The position numbers were made by a program, and so were the translations under genes. Shown here piece after piece: positions 14,980 to 20,145 of a stretch of 20,145 nt of DNA (within the stretch, counting starts at the first letter, position 1; the number at the start of each line of letters is the position of its first letter). The DNA comes from a virus. The stretch spans positions 1-20,145 of the IMG/VR virus record IMGVR_UViG_3300042868_013112; one strand, 5' to 3'. The notes beneath the pieces are model-generated. The model ran no database searches. It was given only the letters and a program-made list of their open reading frames with translations, and had not been told where the DNA came from.

Positions 14980-15670
14980 TAAAGGAAATTCAAAAAAAGA
15001 AATGTTAGAAAGGTTTGAAAAATTGGGAATTCCAGTTCCATTGAAACCTGTTGCGCCTTCTGCAAGTTCTAAAAATCCAGATTTAGCTAGTAAAATGGAT
15101 TTAATTAGAAATGGTGGATTGAAAAACGAATACTCTAGCTTTATTGAAAAGGCTGAAAAAGTTACAGCAGCACCCTCTTATATCCCAGTTCCTAAAGTTG
15201 GTAAAAAACCTGGAGAGGTTTCAAAAGACACTCCTTCTTTAGAAAGTTTTTCAAAAAATTCAAACTCTGAAGCTTCTTTGTATGAAAGTATGTTATATGG
15301 AGAGGTTGATTCAAATACTCGCAGTACTCAATCTGCAAAAGATGTAACTGATTTTGGACCATCAAATTTAGATACAAGAGCTAAATTACAAGAAAGATTA
15401 AAAGAAAGACAAAATCAAGCAATTGAAAATGTTTCAACACAAAATTTTATTGGAGGAATTCAATTAACGGAAGCTGAATTGACTGAAAAAATTACAGAAA
15501 TAGCAAAAGAAATTTCTAAGAACATGATTAAAACAATTTTGACTGAATTTTCTAAAAAAGAAGGAGGAATTATTGTTGAGAGTAAAAATGTTAAAAAAGC
15601 TGAAATTGTTGGAAAAAATAAAGTGAAAATTGGCAATACTATTTATGAAGTTAAAAAAGTTCCACAATGA
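14960..15670 (+). CDS. Hypothetical phage protein, possible virion or head-assembly factor
   Basis: This 236-residue protein has three parts. An N-terminal Lys/Glu helix leads into PVPLKPVAPSASS. A long Ser/Pro/Ala/Asn-rich, probably disordered region follows (~30-130). A C-terminal helical domain (~140-210, LQERLKERQNQAIENV, TEAELTEKITEIAKEISKNM) ends in a small basic beta unit (VGKNKVKIGNTIYEVKKVPQ). This architecture is common in phage scaffold or virion accessory proteins, but no family is recognised. ATG 14960 is used. ATG 14972 is equally possible and would shorten the overlap with the preceding gene from 20 to 8 bases. Its stop overlaps the next start as ATGA, indicating translational coupling. 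Confidence 0.65.
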   Translation: MKIIMNDKGNSKKEMLERFEKLGIPVPLKPVAPSASSKNPDLASKMDLIRNGGLKNEYSSFIEKAEKVTAAPSYIPVPKVGKKPGEVSKDTPSLESFSKNSNSEASLYESMLYGEVDSNTRSTQSAKDVTDFGPSNLDTRAKLQERLKERQNQAIENVSTQNFIGGIQLTEAELTEKITEIAKEISKNMIKTILTEFSKKEGGIIVESKNVKKAEIVGKNKVKIGNTIYEVKKVPQ

Positions 15671-16089
15671 TAAATTCATCTTTAAATATAAATACTGGAA
15701 TAGTTAAAAATAATATTTTAATTCAAATAGAGTCATCTTTTAAGGATGAATTTACTAATGATGTTTATTTTTTGGAATCTTTTTCAAAAAATCACAATAT
15801 GGATAATCTTTCTTTTTTGTTGTTGAAAAACGGAAAAGAAATTTCAAAATTAGAATTAAAAAATAAAAATATTGATAATTTTTTAAAAGAAGTTTATAGC
15901 CAAACAAATGATTTTGATTTTAATAATAATTTCAAAAAGAAGCATGCTTCTGAATTTTCTGAAAAAGTTTCTAAATTTTTAGAACAAATTGATTCTTCAG
16001 TTGTTGTTAATGGGAAATTGATGGAAGGCTATAAGTCTAAAATGAGAATGATGAGTGGAATTGAAGATTTAAATAGAAATATCAGATAA
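15667..16089 (+). CDS. Hypothetical phage protein
   Basis: The 140-residue protein starts in a 4-base ATGA overlap with the preceding stop. The N-terminal half looks beta-rich (GIVKNNILIQIESSF, SFLLLKNGKEISKLELKN). The C-terminal half is helical and basic (SEFSEKVSKFLEQIDSS, then KLMEGYKSKMRMMSG). The Met/Lys/Arg-rich end, with RMMSGIEDLNRNIR, loosely recalls the RMKRLAGL-type tag ending of the gene at 16572, but too weakly to claim. No known motif is seen. It is co-transcribed with its neighbours and its function is unknown. Confidence 0.62.
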   Translation: MINSSLNINTGIVKNNILIQIESSFKDEFTNDVYFLESFSKNHNMDNLSFLLLKNGKEISKLELKNKNIDNFLKEVYSQTNDFDFNNNFKKKHASEFSEKVSKFLEQIDSSVVVNGKLMEGYKSKMRMMSGIEDLNRNIR

Positions 16090-16133
16090 CCCCCCAGAAA
16101 AAAAGTAATAATTTTTCATAACTATTTATTATC

Positions 16134-16343
16134 ATGGAAGAATTTTATATTTTATCAGAATCAACTGGAGATAGTTTAACAAAAACTGAAATCAAAAAAA
16201 TCGTAAGAGATGAGTTTGAAAAGCAGTTTAATAAAACAAAACAATTAGACGCTTCAGATGTTAAGAAAATTGTAAAAGATATGATGGTTGCACAATATAA
16301 ATTCTTCTGGGAAAAAAGAAGTTTTTGGACTAACAACATTTAA
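16134..16343 (+). CDS. Small conserved phage protein (helical, ends in RSFW motif)
   Basis: The 69-residue protein is predicted as two helices. The first contains SLTKTEIKKIVRDEFEKQF, similar to the start of the gene at 17126-17590. The second is DASDVKKIVKDMMVAQYKFF followed by WEKRSFWTNNI. The ending (helix, KFFWEKRSFW, a few residues) is a pattern I recall from small proteins of T4-like marine phages, of unknown role. It has an ATG start with no Shine-Dalgarno. The next gene begins one base after its stop. Confidence 0.65.
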   Translation: MEEFYILSESTGDSLTKTEIKKIVRDEFEKQFNKTKQLDASDVKKIVKDMMVAQYKFFWEKRSFWTNNI

Positions 16344-16344
16344 G

Positions 16345-16551
16345 ATGAATAGAGAAGAATTACAAAAATTAATAGATGCAGAAGTATCAAAATTTCTTTC
16401 AAATAATTATATGGAAGAAACTAAACCTGAACAACCTAAGAATGTTCAAATTCAAAATCCTATTCCCCCAACAAATCAAATAGCCAACTTAACAGAAGAG
16501 GAGTTAGATGATATATTATTTTATGGAGGAAAGAAACCAGAGGATATTTAA
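16345..16551 (+). CDS. Small hypothetical phage protein
   Basis: The 68-residue protein has an N-terminal helix (MNREELQKLIDAEVSKFLSN), a Pro/Asn/Gln-rich middle (IQNPIPPTNQ) and an acidic end (LTEEELDDILFYGGKKPEDI). The ATG at 16345 is preferred over the in-frame ATG at 16288. The earlier start would overlap the preceding conserved gene by 56 bases, while 16345 follows its stop by one base, as expected for coupled genes. No family is recognised. Confidence 0.6.
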   Translation: MNREELQKLIDAEVSKFLSNNYMEETKPEQPKNVQIQNPIPPTNQIANLTEEELDDILFYGGKKPEDI

Positions 16552-16571
16552 AACATATATAACAAAAGAAA

Positions 16572-17051
16572 ATGACAGCACAAATAACACAAGCGGAAAT
16601 CAATCAATTAAAATCTCAATTTAATAAAAAGTTGGGTAAATTTTCAGTTATATTTGATAAAGATGAAAACGGAGAAGAAAACTTTAAAATTTATAATGGT
16701 AAAAGTGGAGCTGATGCTTATTGGTCAGGTAAAATAATTTTACAAAATGATTATAGTATCTCTTGGAATTTTTCTTTATTGGATGGACTTACATTAAGTT
16801 CTGAAGCTTTTAAAATTGATGAAAATACAAAAGATATAGTTTTATACATAAAAGACATGTATGATATTTGGTATCAAAATATATCACCATATATTGGAGA
16901 TGAAATATCTAATCCAACTGGTCCATCAAAAGCAAACGCTGAAGCTCCAATAGAAGAACAGTTACCAATAGCTGAATCAATTAATTTAAATGATAGACAA
17001 AAAGTTATTAATGAAAATAATGACAGAATGAAACGTCTTGCTGGATTATAA
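16572..17051 (+). CDS. Hypothetical phage protein with C-terminal tag-like motif
   Basis: The 159-residue protein is last in the plus operon. Residues 1-~115 form an alpha/beta domain: an N-terminal helix (AEINQLKSQFNKKLG), then several strands with GKSGADAYWSGKIIL and ISWNFSLLDGLTLSS. A Pro/Ala/Glu linker follows (~118-135). The final 15 residues, NENNDRMKRLAGL at the very end, match the tag of the two minus-strand proteins (SESFKNRLKKLAGL) in the pattern E-x2-[KD]-R-[LM]-K-[KR]-L-A-G-L. The tag is therefore used at either end of a protein. If it directs proteins into the prohead, this would be another packaged protein. Function is otherwise unknown. A terminator follows 21 bases after the stop. 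Confidence 0.65.
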   Translation: MTAQITQAEINQLKSQFNKKLGKFSVIFDKDENGEENFKIYNGKSGADAYWSGKIILQNDYSISWNFSLLDGLTLSSEAFKIDENTKDIVLYIKDMYDIWYQNISPYIGDEISNPTGPSKANAEAPIEEQLPIAESINLNDRQKVINENNDRMKRLAGL

Positions 17052-17072
17052 TAAACACAAACAACAATAAGT

Positions 17073-17109
17073 AAAAAACCCCTCAACTTAATTAATTGAG
17101 GGGTTTTTT
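17073..17109. terminator. Bidirectional intrinsic terminator
   Basis: A perfect 14-bp inverted repeat has arms 17073-17086 (AAAAAACCCCTCAA) and 17096-17109 (TTGAGGGGTTTTTT) with a 9-base loop. The G/C-rich core is flanked by A and T runs, giving termination in both directions between the convergent genes ending at 17051 and 17126. Confidence 0.92.
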
Positions 17110-17125
17110 GTTTATATAATTATTT

Positions 17126-17590
17126 TTACAATCCTTTCCAACTTTGTAAAGGATTTGTTTTGTATTTTAATTCAGTTCTTCTATAAACTTCAAATTCAAT
17201 CACTTTACCTTCTTCTAAAGTATCATTACCTTTTAACTTAACGTAATCACCTTCTTCAAGTTTTCCACTATTTTCAGCATCCACAACTTTAAATAAATCT
17301 TCAAATTGTCTTTGTAATTTAATGGTTACACCTTCAAAGTTTAAAATAATTGTTGAACCTGGATTTTTAGCAACATCATAAATACTTTGTGAATCTTGAG
17401 ACTTTTCTTCCGTTGGAACAACATTAGAATATTCATTTGTTTGATTTAAAACTGGCATACCTTCATTTTCATTTAAGAAAGCCAATTCTTTTTCAATAGA
17501 ATTTAATTTTTTTAAAAGCTCAATTTTTTTTATATTATTATTTAAAGATTCTTTAATTAATTCTTTTAATTCTGTTTTAGTAATTTTCAT
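17126..17590 (-). CDS. Hypothetical phage protein with KITKTELKELIKESL N-terminus
   Basis: The 154-residue protein is transcribed alone on the minus strand. The N-terminal ~45 residues are a charged helix starting MKITKTELKELIKESL. A polar, probably disordered segment follows (45-75), then a beta-rich domain (~78-154: GSTIILNFEGVTIKLQRQF, EEGDYVKLKGNDTLEEGKVI). The phrase EEGDYVKLKG...EEGKVIEFEVYRR suggests a small barrel. The opening helix resembles the SLTKTEIKKIVRDEF stretch of the gene at 16134, and I recall similar openings in many marine phage proteins. LKE and IKE motifs lie within the first 15 residues, as possible prohead protease sites. Family and function are unknown. Confidence 0.65.
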   Translation of the reverse strand: MKITKTELKELIKESLNNNIKKIELLKKLNSIEKELAFLNENEGMPVLNQTNEYSNVVPTEEKSQDSQSIYDVAKNPGSTIILNFEGVTIKLQRQFEDLFKVVDAENSGKLEEGDYVKLKGNDTLEEGKVIEFEVYRRTELKYKTNPLQSWKGL

Positions 17591-17652
17591 AAAATAACTT
17601 TTTATAATAAATATTAGGAATTTTTATTTTTTTTTCTTTTACTTGTCTTATT
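17591..17652. promoter_or_regulatory. Divergent intergenic region, probable promoter of the SNF2 helicase gene
   Basis: This 62-base gap lies between divergent genes. On the plus strand it contains TATAATAAATATTAGG near 17602-17617, a variant of the TATAAATA late core with two extra bases, about 35 bases before the helicase ATG. The remaining bases are T runs. Assignment is by position and weak motif likeness only. Confidence 0.3.
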
Positions 17653-20145
17653 ATGTCAAATAAAGTAATAATAACAAAATTAAAAGCCAATTATAAGGTA
17701 GAATATGAATTCAGAAGAAATTTGAGTGATTTTATAAAAGAATTTCCTGAAGAACATAGACAAATTAAAGTTGAAAACTTTCAAGATGATTTTGGAAATC
17801 CTTTTCAAAAATGGTATCGACTTGTATCTGAATATTATATAGGTAAGGTAATAGGATTCTTAAAAGATAATAATGTACCTTTTAATTTTAGTAATTTAAC
17901 TACTGAAGAAGTAGAAAAATTAAAAAATGAATTCAATCAAAGACAAGAAAGATTAATTAAATCTTTATCAATAAAAGCTGATAATATAAAAACAGATGAT
18001 GTTGATTTTTCTTATATGAAATTAGAGCCCTATGAATATCAAAAACAAGCTTCTGTATTTTTTGATATGTGTGATGGAAAAGCTATTTTGGGGGATAGCC
18101 CAGGAGTAGGTAAATCACTCAAAATCAACACTTTAGTTTCAACAGAAAAAGGTTGGGTAAAAATGGGTGACTTGAAAATTGGCGATAAAGTATTACATCA
18201 TGATGGAAATTTTTATCCAATTACAGGAGTTTATCCACAAGGTCAACAAGAAAATTATAAATTTATATTAAATGATGATTTTGAGACCGATTGTAATATG
18301 GAACATCTTTGGATGGTAAGAGATTTTAATAGAAGAATAAAAGGGAGGGGATGGACCGTAAAAACACTAAGAGAGCTTGTTGATATGGGTCTAACATATA
18401 ATAATCCTAGCGGTAAAAGAGCGGAAACAAATAGAAAACCAACTTTAAAATGGGAAATACCTTTAGTGCAAGCTGCTAATTATCCAAAACAAAAATATAT
18501 AATAGAACCTTATGTGTTAGGAGCTTTAATAGGTGATGGAACTTTTGTTGGTAATAGTAGTATAGCTATATCAATACCAGATTTTAAAATACCTATAAAA
18601 AATAGAATAAAAACCTTAATTCCAGAATTAATAAAAATAAAAAAGAAAAAAATAACAAATGATAAAGAATGTCCAACTTATTTAATTTCTAAAACAAGTG
18701 GTAATGAAAATATTTTTAAAACTGAATTAAAAAAATTAAAAATTAATGTAAAATCTCCTAATAGATTTATACCAGAAAATTATTTAATTGGAGATAAAGA
18801 ACAAAGATTAGAACTTTTAAGAGGTTTAATGGATACTGATGGAAGTGCTAGTAAAAATAGAATACATTATCATACATCATCAAAACAATTAGCATATGAT
18901 GTAGCTCAACTTGTTCAATCTTTAGGTGGACAAGCCTTAATAAAAGAGTATATAAGGGAAAAAGAAGGAAAATCAACTGAATGGAGAGTTAATGTTCGTA
19001 TGAATGTTTGCCCTTTTCATTTAGATGCTAAAAAGAAAGAGTGGTGGGTAGCTCAAAAAAATGGAGCTGTAAGATATATAAAAGATGTTGTTTATACAGG
19101 AATGGAAGAACATATTTGTATTTCAGTAGACTCACCAGATAATACATTTGTTGTTGAGAATTATATTGTTACTCATAATACAGCTTCAGCAATGACATAT
19201 GCAGCTGGAAAGAAACAAAAAACATTAATTGTATGTCCTTCAAATCTTCGTTTAAATTGGAGAAAAGAAATTGAATTATTTACTCATGAAAAAGCTTTTG
19301 TGTATAAATGGAAACCAACAAAGAAGTCTGGTAAAATTAATCATTCAAAAGAAGATTCTTTATTTCATGTAATAAGTTATGATTCTTTAGCTTCTTATGT
19401 TGAGATTGCAACTTCTCATACTTGTAAAAATGTATTTTGTGGTTGGAAAGAAAAAAATAGCAAAAGAAGATATAAAGATAAGATTTGTCCTAAATGTGGA
19501 GTGAGAGCAATGATAACTTCTCGTGCAACAAAAGATTTTACTTTCGTTGAAGATAAACAAGGTCATAAGCTTAATCCAGAGGACTATCAAATATTAATTA
19601 TGGATGAAGCTCATTATATTAAAAACGGTGAAGCAGATAGGACTAAAATCATAAAAAAGACACTAAAAGATATTCCAAGTAGAATATTATTAACTGGAAC
19701 TGCAATAAAAAGTAGACCTTATGAATTTTTTTCATTATTAAACTTTGTTTCTCCTGAAGAATGGAAAAATTCTCATTCATTTGGAGTTAAATATTGTGCC
19801 GCCGAAAAAGGTGCTTTTGGTTGGAATTATAATGGTGCTTCAAATTTAGATGAATTATTTGAAAAAATATCTCCATTCTTTTTAAGAAGATTAAAAAAAG
19901 ATATCTTAAAGTTTTTACCTCCAAAAACATATACTATTATTCCTATTGAATTAAATGATGTTGAAACGAGAGAATACAAAAAAATTGAAGAAGGAATCAT
20001 AGAGGAAGGTCAAGAAGATGATAATAAATTAAATCATTTAACTAGAATACAAAAATTAAAACAATTTACTTCTGAAATTAAAATGAAAAAAGCTTTTGAG
20101 TTTATTCAAGATATAGTTGATAGTGGTGAAAAAGTTGTTGTATTT
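17653..20145 (+). CDS. SNF2-family DNA helicase/translocase precursor containing an in-frame intein, runs off the right edge
   Basis: An open frame of 831 residues from ATG 17653 reaches the window end without a stop. After removal of the intein (precursor residues 155-509) the host protein reads as an SNF2-type ATPase. It has an N-terminal helical region, the Q-like EPYEYQKQA, and Walker A GDSPGVGK joined to Thr510. Then come motif Ia (TLIVCPSNLRLNW), a CX4C-X15-CX2C zinc-finger-like insert (Cys591, 596, 612, 615), motif II DEAH (651-654), motif III LLTGTA and FLRRLKKDI. The window stops as the second RecA lobe begins (GEKVVVF). Such phage helicases remodel forks or recombination intermediates. 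Activity depends on splicing, because the intein splits the nucleotide-binding loop. The gene is divergent from 17126-17590. The family call is strong; the partner process is inferred from the nearby recombination genes. Confidence 0.92.
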   Translation, partial: MSNKVIITKLKANYKVEYEFRRNLSDFIKEFPEEHRQIKVENFQDDFGNPFQKWYRLVSEYYIGKVIGFLKDNNVPFNFSNLTTEEVEKLKNEFNQRQERLIKSLSIKADNIKTDDVDFSYMKLEPYEYQKQASVFFDMCDGKAILGDSPGVGKSLKINTLVSTEKGWVKMGDLKIGDKVLHHDGNFYPITGVYPQGQQENYKFILNDDFETDCNMEHLWMVRDFNRRIKGRGWTVKTLRELVDMGLTYNNPSGKRAETNRKPTLKWEIPLVQAANYPKQKYIIEPYVLGALIGDGTFVGNSSIAISIPDFKIPIKNRIKTLIPELIKIKKKKITNDKECPTYLISKTSGNENIFKTELKKLKINVKSPNRFIPENYLIGDKEQRLELLRGLMDTDGSASKNRIHYHTSSKQLAYDVAQLVQSLGGQALIKEYIREKEGKSTEWRVNVRMNVCPFHLDAKKKEWWVAQKNGAVRYIKDVVYTGMEEHICISVDSPDNTFVVENYIVTHNTASAMTYAAGKKQKTLIVCPSNLRLNWRKEIELFTHEKAFVYKWKPTKKSGKINHSKEDSLFHVISYDSLASYVEIATSHTCKNVFCGWKEKNSKRRYKDKICPKCGVRAMITSRATKDFTFVEDKQGHKLNPEDYQILIMDEAHYIKNGEADRTKIIKKTLKDIPSRILLTGTAIKSRPYEFFSLLNFVSPEEWKNSHSFGVKYCAAEKGAFGWNYNGASNLDELFEKISPFFLRRLKKDILKFLPPKTYTIIPIELNDVETREYKKIEEGIIEEGQEDDNKLNHLTRIQKLKQFTSEIKMKKAFEFIQDIVDSGEKVVVF
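18115..19179 (+). mobile_element. Full-length LAGLIDADG homing-endonuclease intein in the helicase P-loop
   Basis: A 355-residue in-frame insertion runs from Ser1 to Asn355, with Thr as the +1 extein residue. Block A is SLKINTLVSTEKGWVKMGDL then KIGDKV. Block B ends CNMEHLW (His64). The two DOD endonuclease motifs are VLGALIGDG (Asp141) and LLRGLMDTDG (Asp242). Block F includes EHICISVDSPDNTFVVEN and block G is YIVTHN (His354, Asn355). All splicing and endonuclease elements are present, so it looks intact and mobile. Excision restores a canonical Walker A, GDSPGVGK-TASA. Two departures from the norm are Ser rather than Cys as first nucleophile and Asn instead of Thr three residues before the block B His. 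Confidence 0.93.
19423..19497 (+). other. Zinc-finger-like insertion between helicase motifs Ia and II
   Basis: Within the helicase gene, four cysteines are spaced CX4C-X15-CX2C (TCKNVFCGW ... KICPKCGVRA), surrounded by basic residues. They are absent from the core SNF2 motifs and look like an accessory zinc ribbon that could contact DNA or a partner. Metal binding is inferred from spacing only. Confidence 0.5.

Noticed and set aside
15192-15679. Two overlapping minus-strand ORFs (Phe/Leu/Asn-rich)
   Set aside because: They lie wholly opposite a well-formed plus-strand gene in a tight operon and are low-complexity; shadows.
16119-16133. Promoter directly before the gene at 16134
   Set aside because: The TAATAAATA-like site is on the minus strand and abuts the ATG, so it cannot sensibly drive this gene.
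16288-16344. Upstream ATG for the small gene at 16345
   Set aside because: It would overlap a conserved gene by 56 bases and its extra residues are a frame-shifted reading of that gene. ATG 16345 follows the stop by one base.
16134-16551. Frameshifted single gene made of 16134-16343 and 16345-16551
   Set aside because: The first protein ends naturally at its RSFWTNNI motif and the second has its own ATG and helix start, so two genes fit better.
16145-17086. Minus-strand ORFs opposite the genes at 16134 and 16572
   Set aside because: They are antisense to plausible genes, and one crosses the terminator at 17073-17109.
18115-19179. Broken helicase P-loop or free-standing homing endonuclease inserted in the gene
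   Set aside because: The frame is open throughout, intein blocks A, B, F and G are present, and removing Ser1-Asn355 restores a perfect Walker A.
19387-19590. Minus-strand ORF opposite the helicase zinc insert
   Set aside because: Lies antisense to the strong SNF2 frame; its Cys content mirrors the coding strand by chance.

Overview
This window is strongly A+T-rich, gene-dense DNA from a large, lytic, tailed bacteriophage with T4-like (myovirus-type) replication logic. It has short intergenic gaps, operons on both strands, hairpin terminators between convergent blocks, virion structural genes and phage DNA-replication/recombination enzymes. Most start codons have A-rich leaders and no Shine-Dalgarno GGAGG, which is typical of Bacteroidota (e.g. 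Flavobacteriia) and their phages. The host is therefore inferred, not proven. No rRNA, tRNA, CRISPR, integrase or transposase was seen.

Layout. (1) 1-1155 (-): the N-terminal 385 residues of a large virion/baseplate-like protein that runs off the left edge. (2) 1343-5694 (+): four tail or baseplate structural genes, three of them partly paralogous, closed by a hairpin terminator at 5712-5742. (3) 5789-10891 (+): a DNA metabolism block. It holds a RuvC-like Holliday junction resolvase, a DnaG-type primase (zinc finger plus Toprim, TTG start under a small hairpin), and a 1131-residue single-chain fusion of the Mre11/SbcD nuclease (T4 gp47) with the Rad50/SbcC ATPase (T4 gp46). (4) A bidirectional terminator at 10901-10936. 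(5) 10935-14220 (-): a four-gene operon that looks like a set of packaged, possibly injected, proteins. It includes a conserved phage protein with a C-terminal DUF5872-like module, a cupin + DUF5824-like + protein-kinase-like fusion, an ADP-ribosyltransferase-like protein, and a WYL-like protein. The last two begin with the same 20-residue tag, encoded by a nearly identical 81-bp repeat, while their cargo domains are unrelated. (6) 14241-14258: a perfect palindrome carrying the T4 late-promoter core TATAAATA on both strands, exactly between the divergent operons. (7) 14316-17051 (+): seven small, tightly packed genes, mostly of unknown function. The last carries the same tag motif at its extreme C-terminus. 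(8) A bidirectional terminator at 17073-17109 and one convergent small gene (17126-17590, -). (9) 17653-20145+ (+): an SNF2-family helicase whose Walker A motif is interrupted by a complete 355-residue LAGLIDADG intein. The gene runs off the right edge.

How it fits together. The resolvase, primase, Mre11-Rad50 fusion and SNF2 helicase form a recombination-dependent replication and repair kit. The minus-strand operon fits the T4 Alt/internal-protein strategy: effector enzymes carry a short capsid-targeting peptide ending in an LxE prohead-protease site, are packed into the prohead and enter the host with the DNA. The most novel-looking signals are the duplicated tag cassette on different enzymes, the cupin-kinase fusion, the single-chain Mre11-Rad50 protein, and the intein that splits the helicase P-loop.
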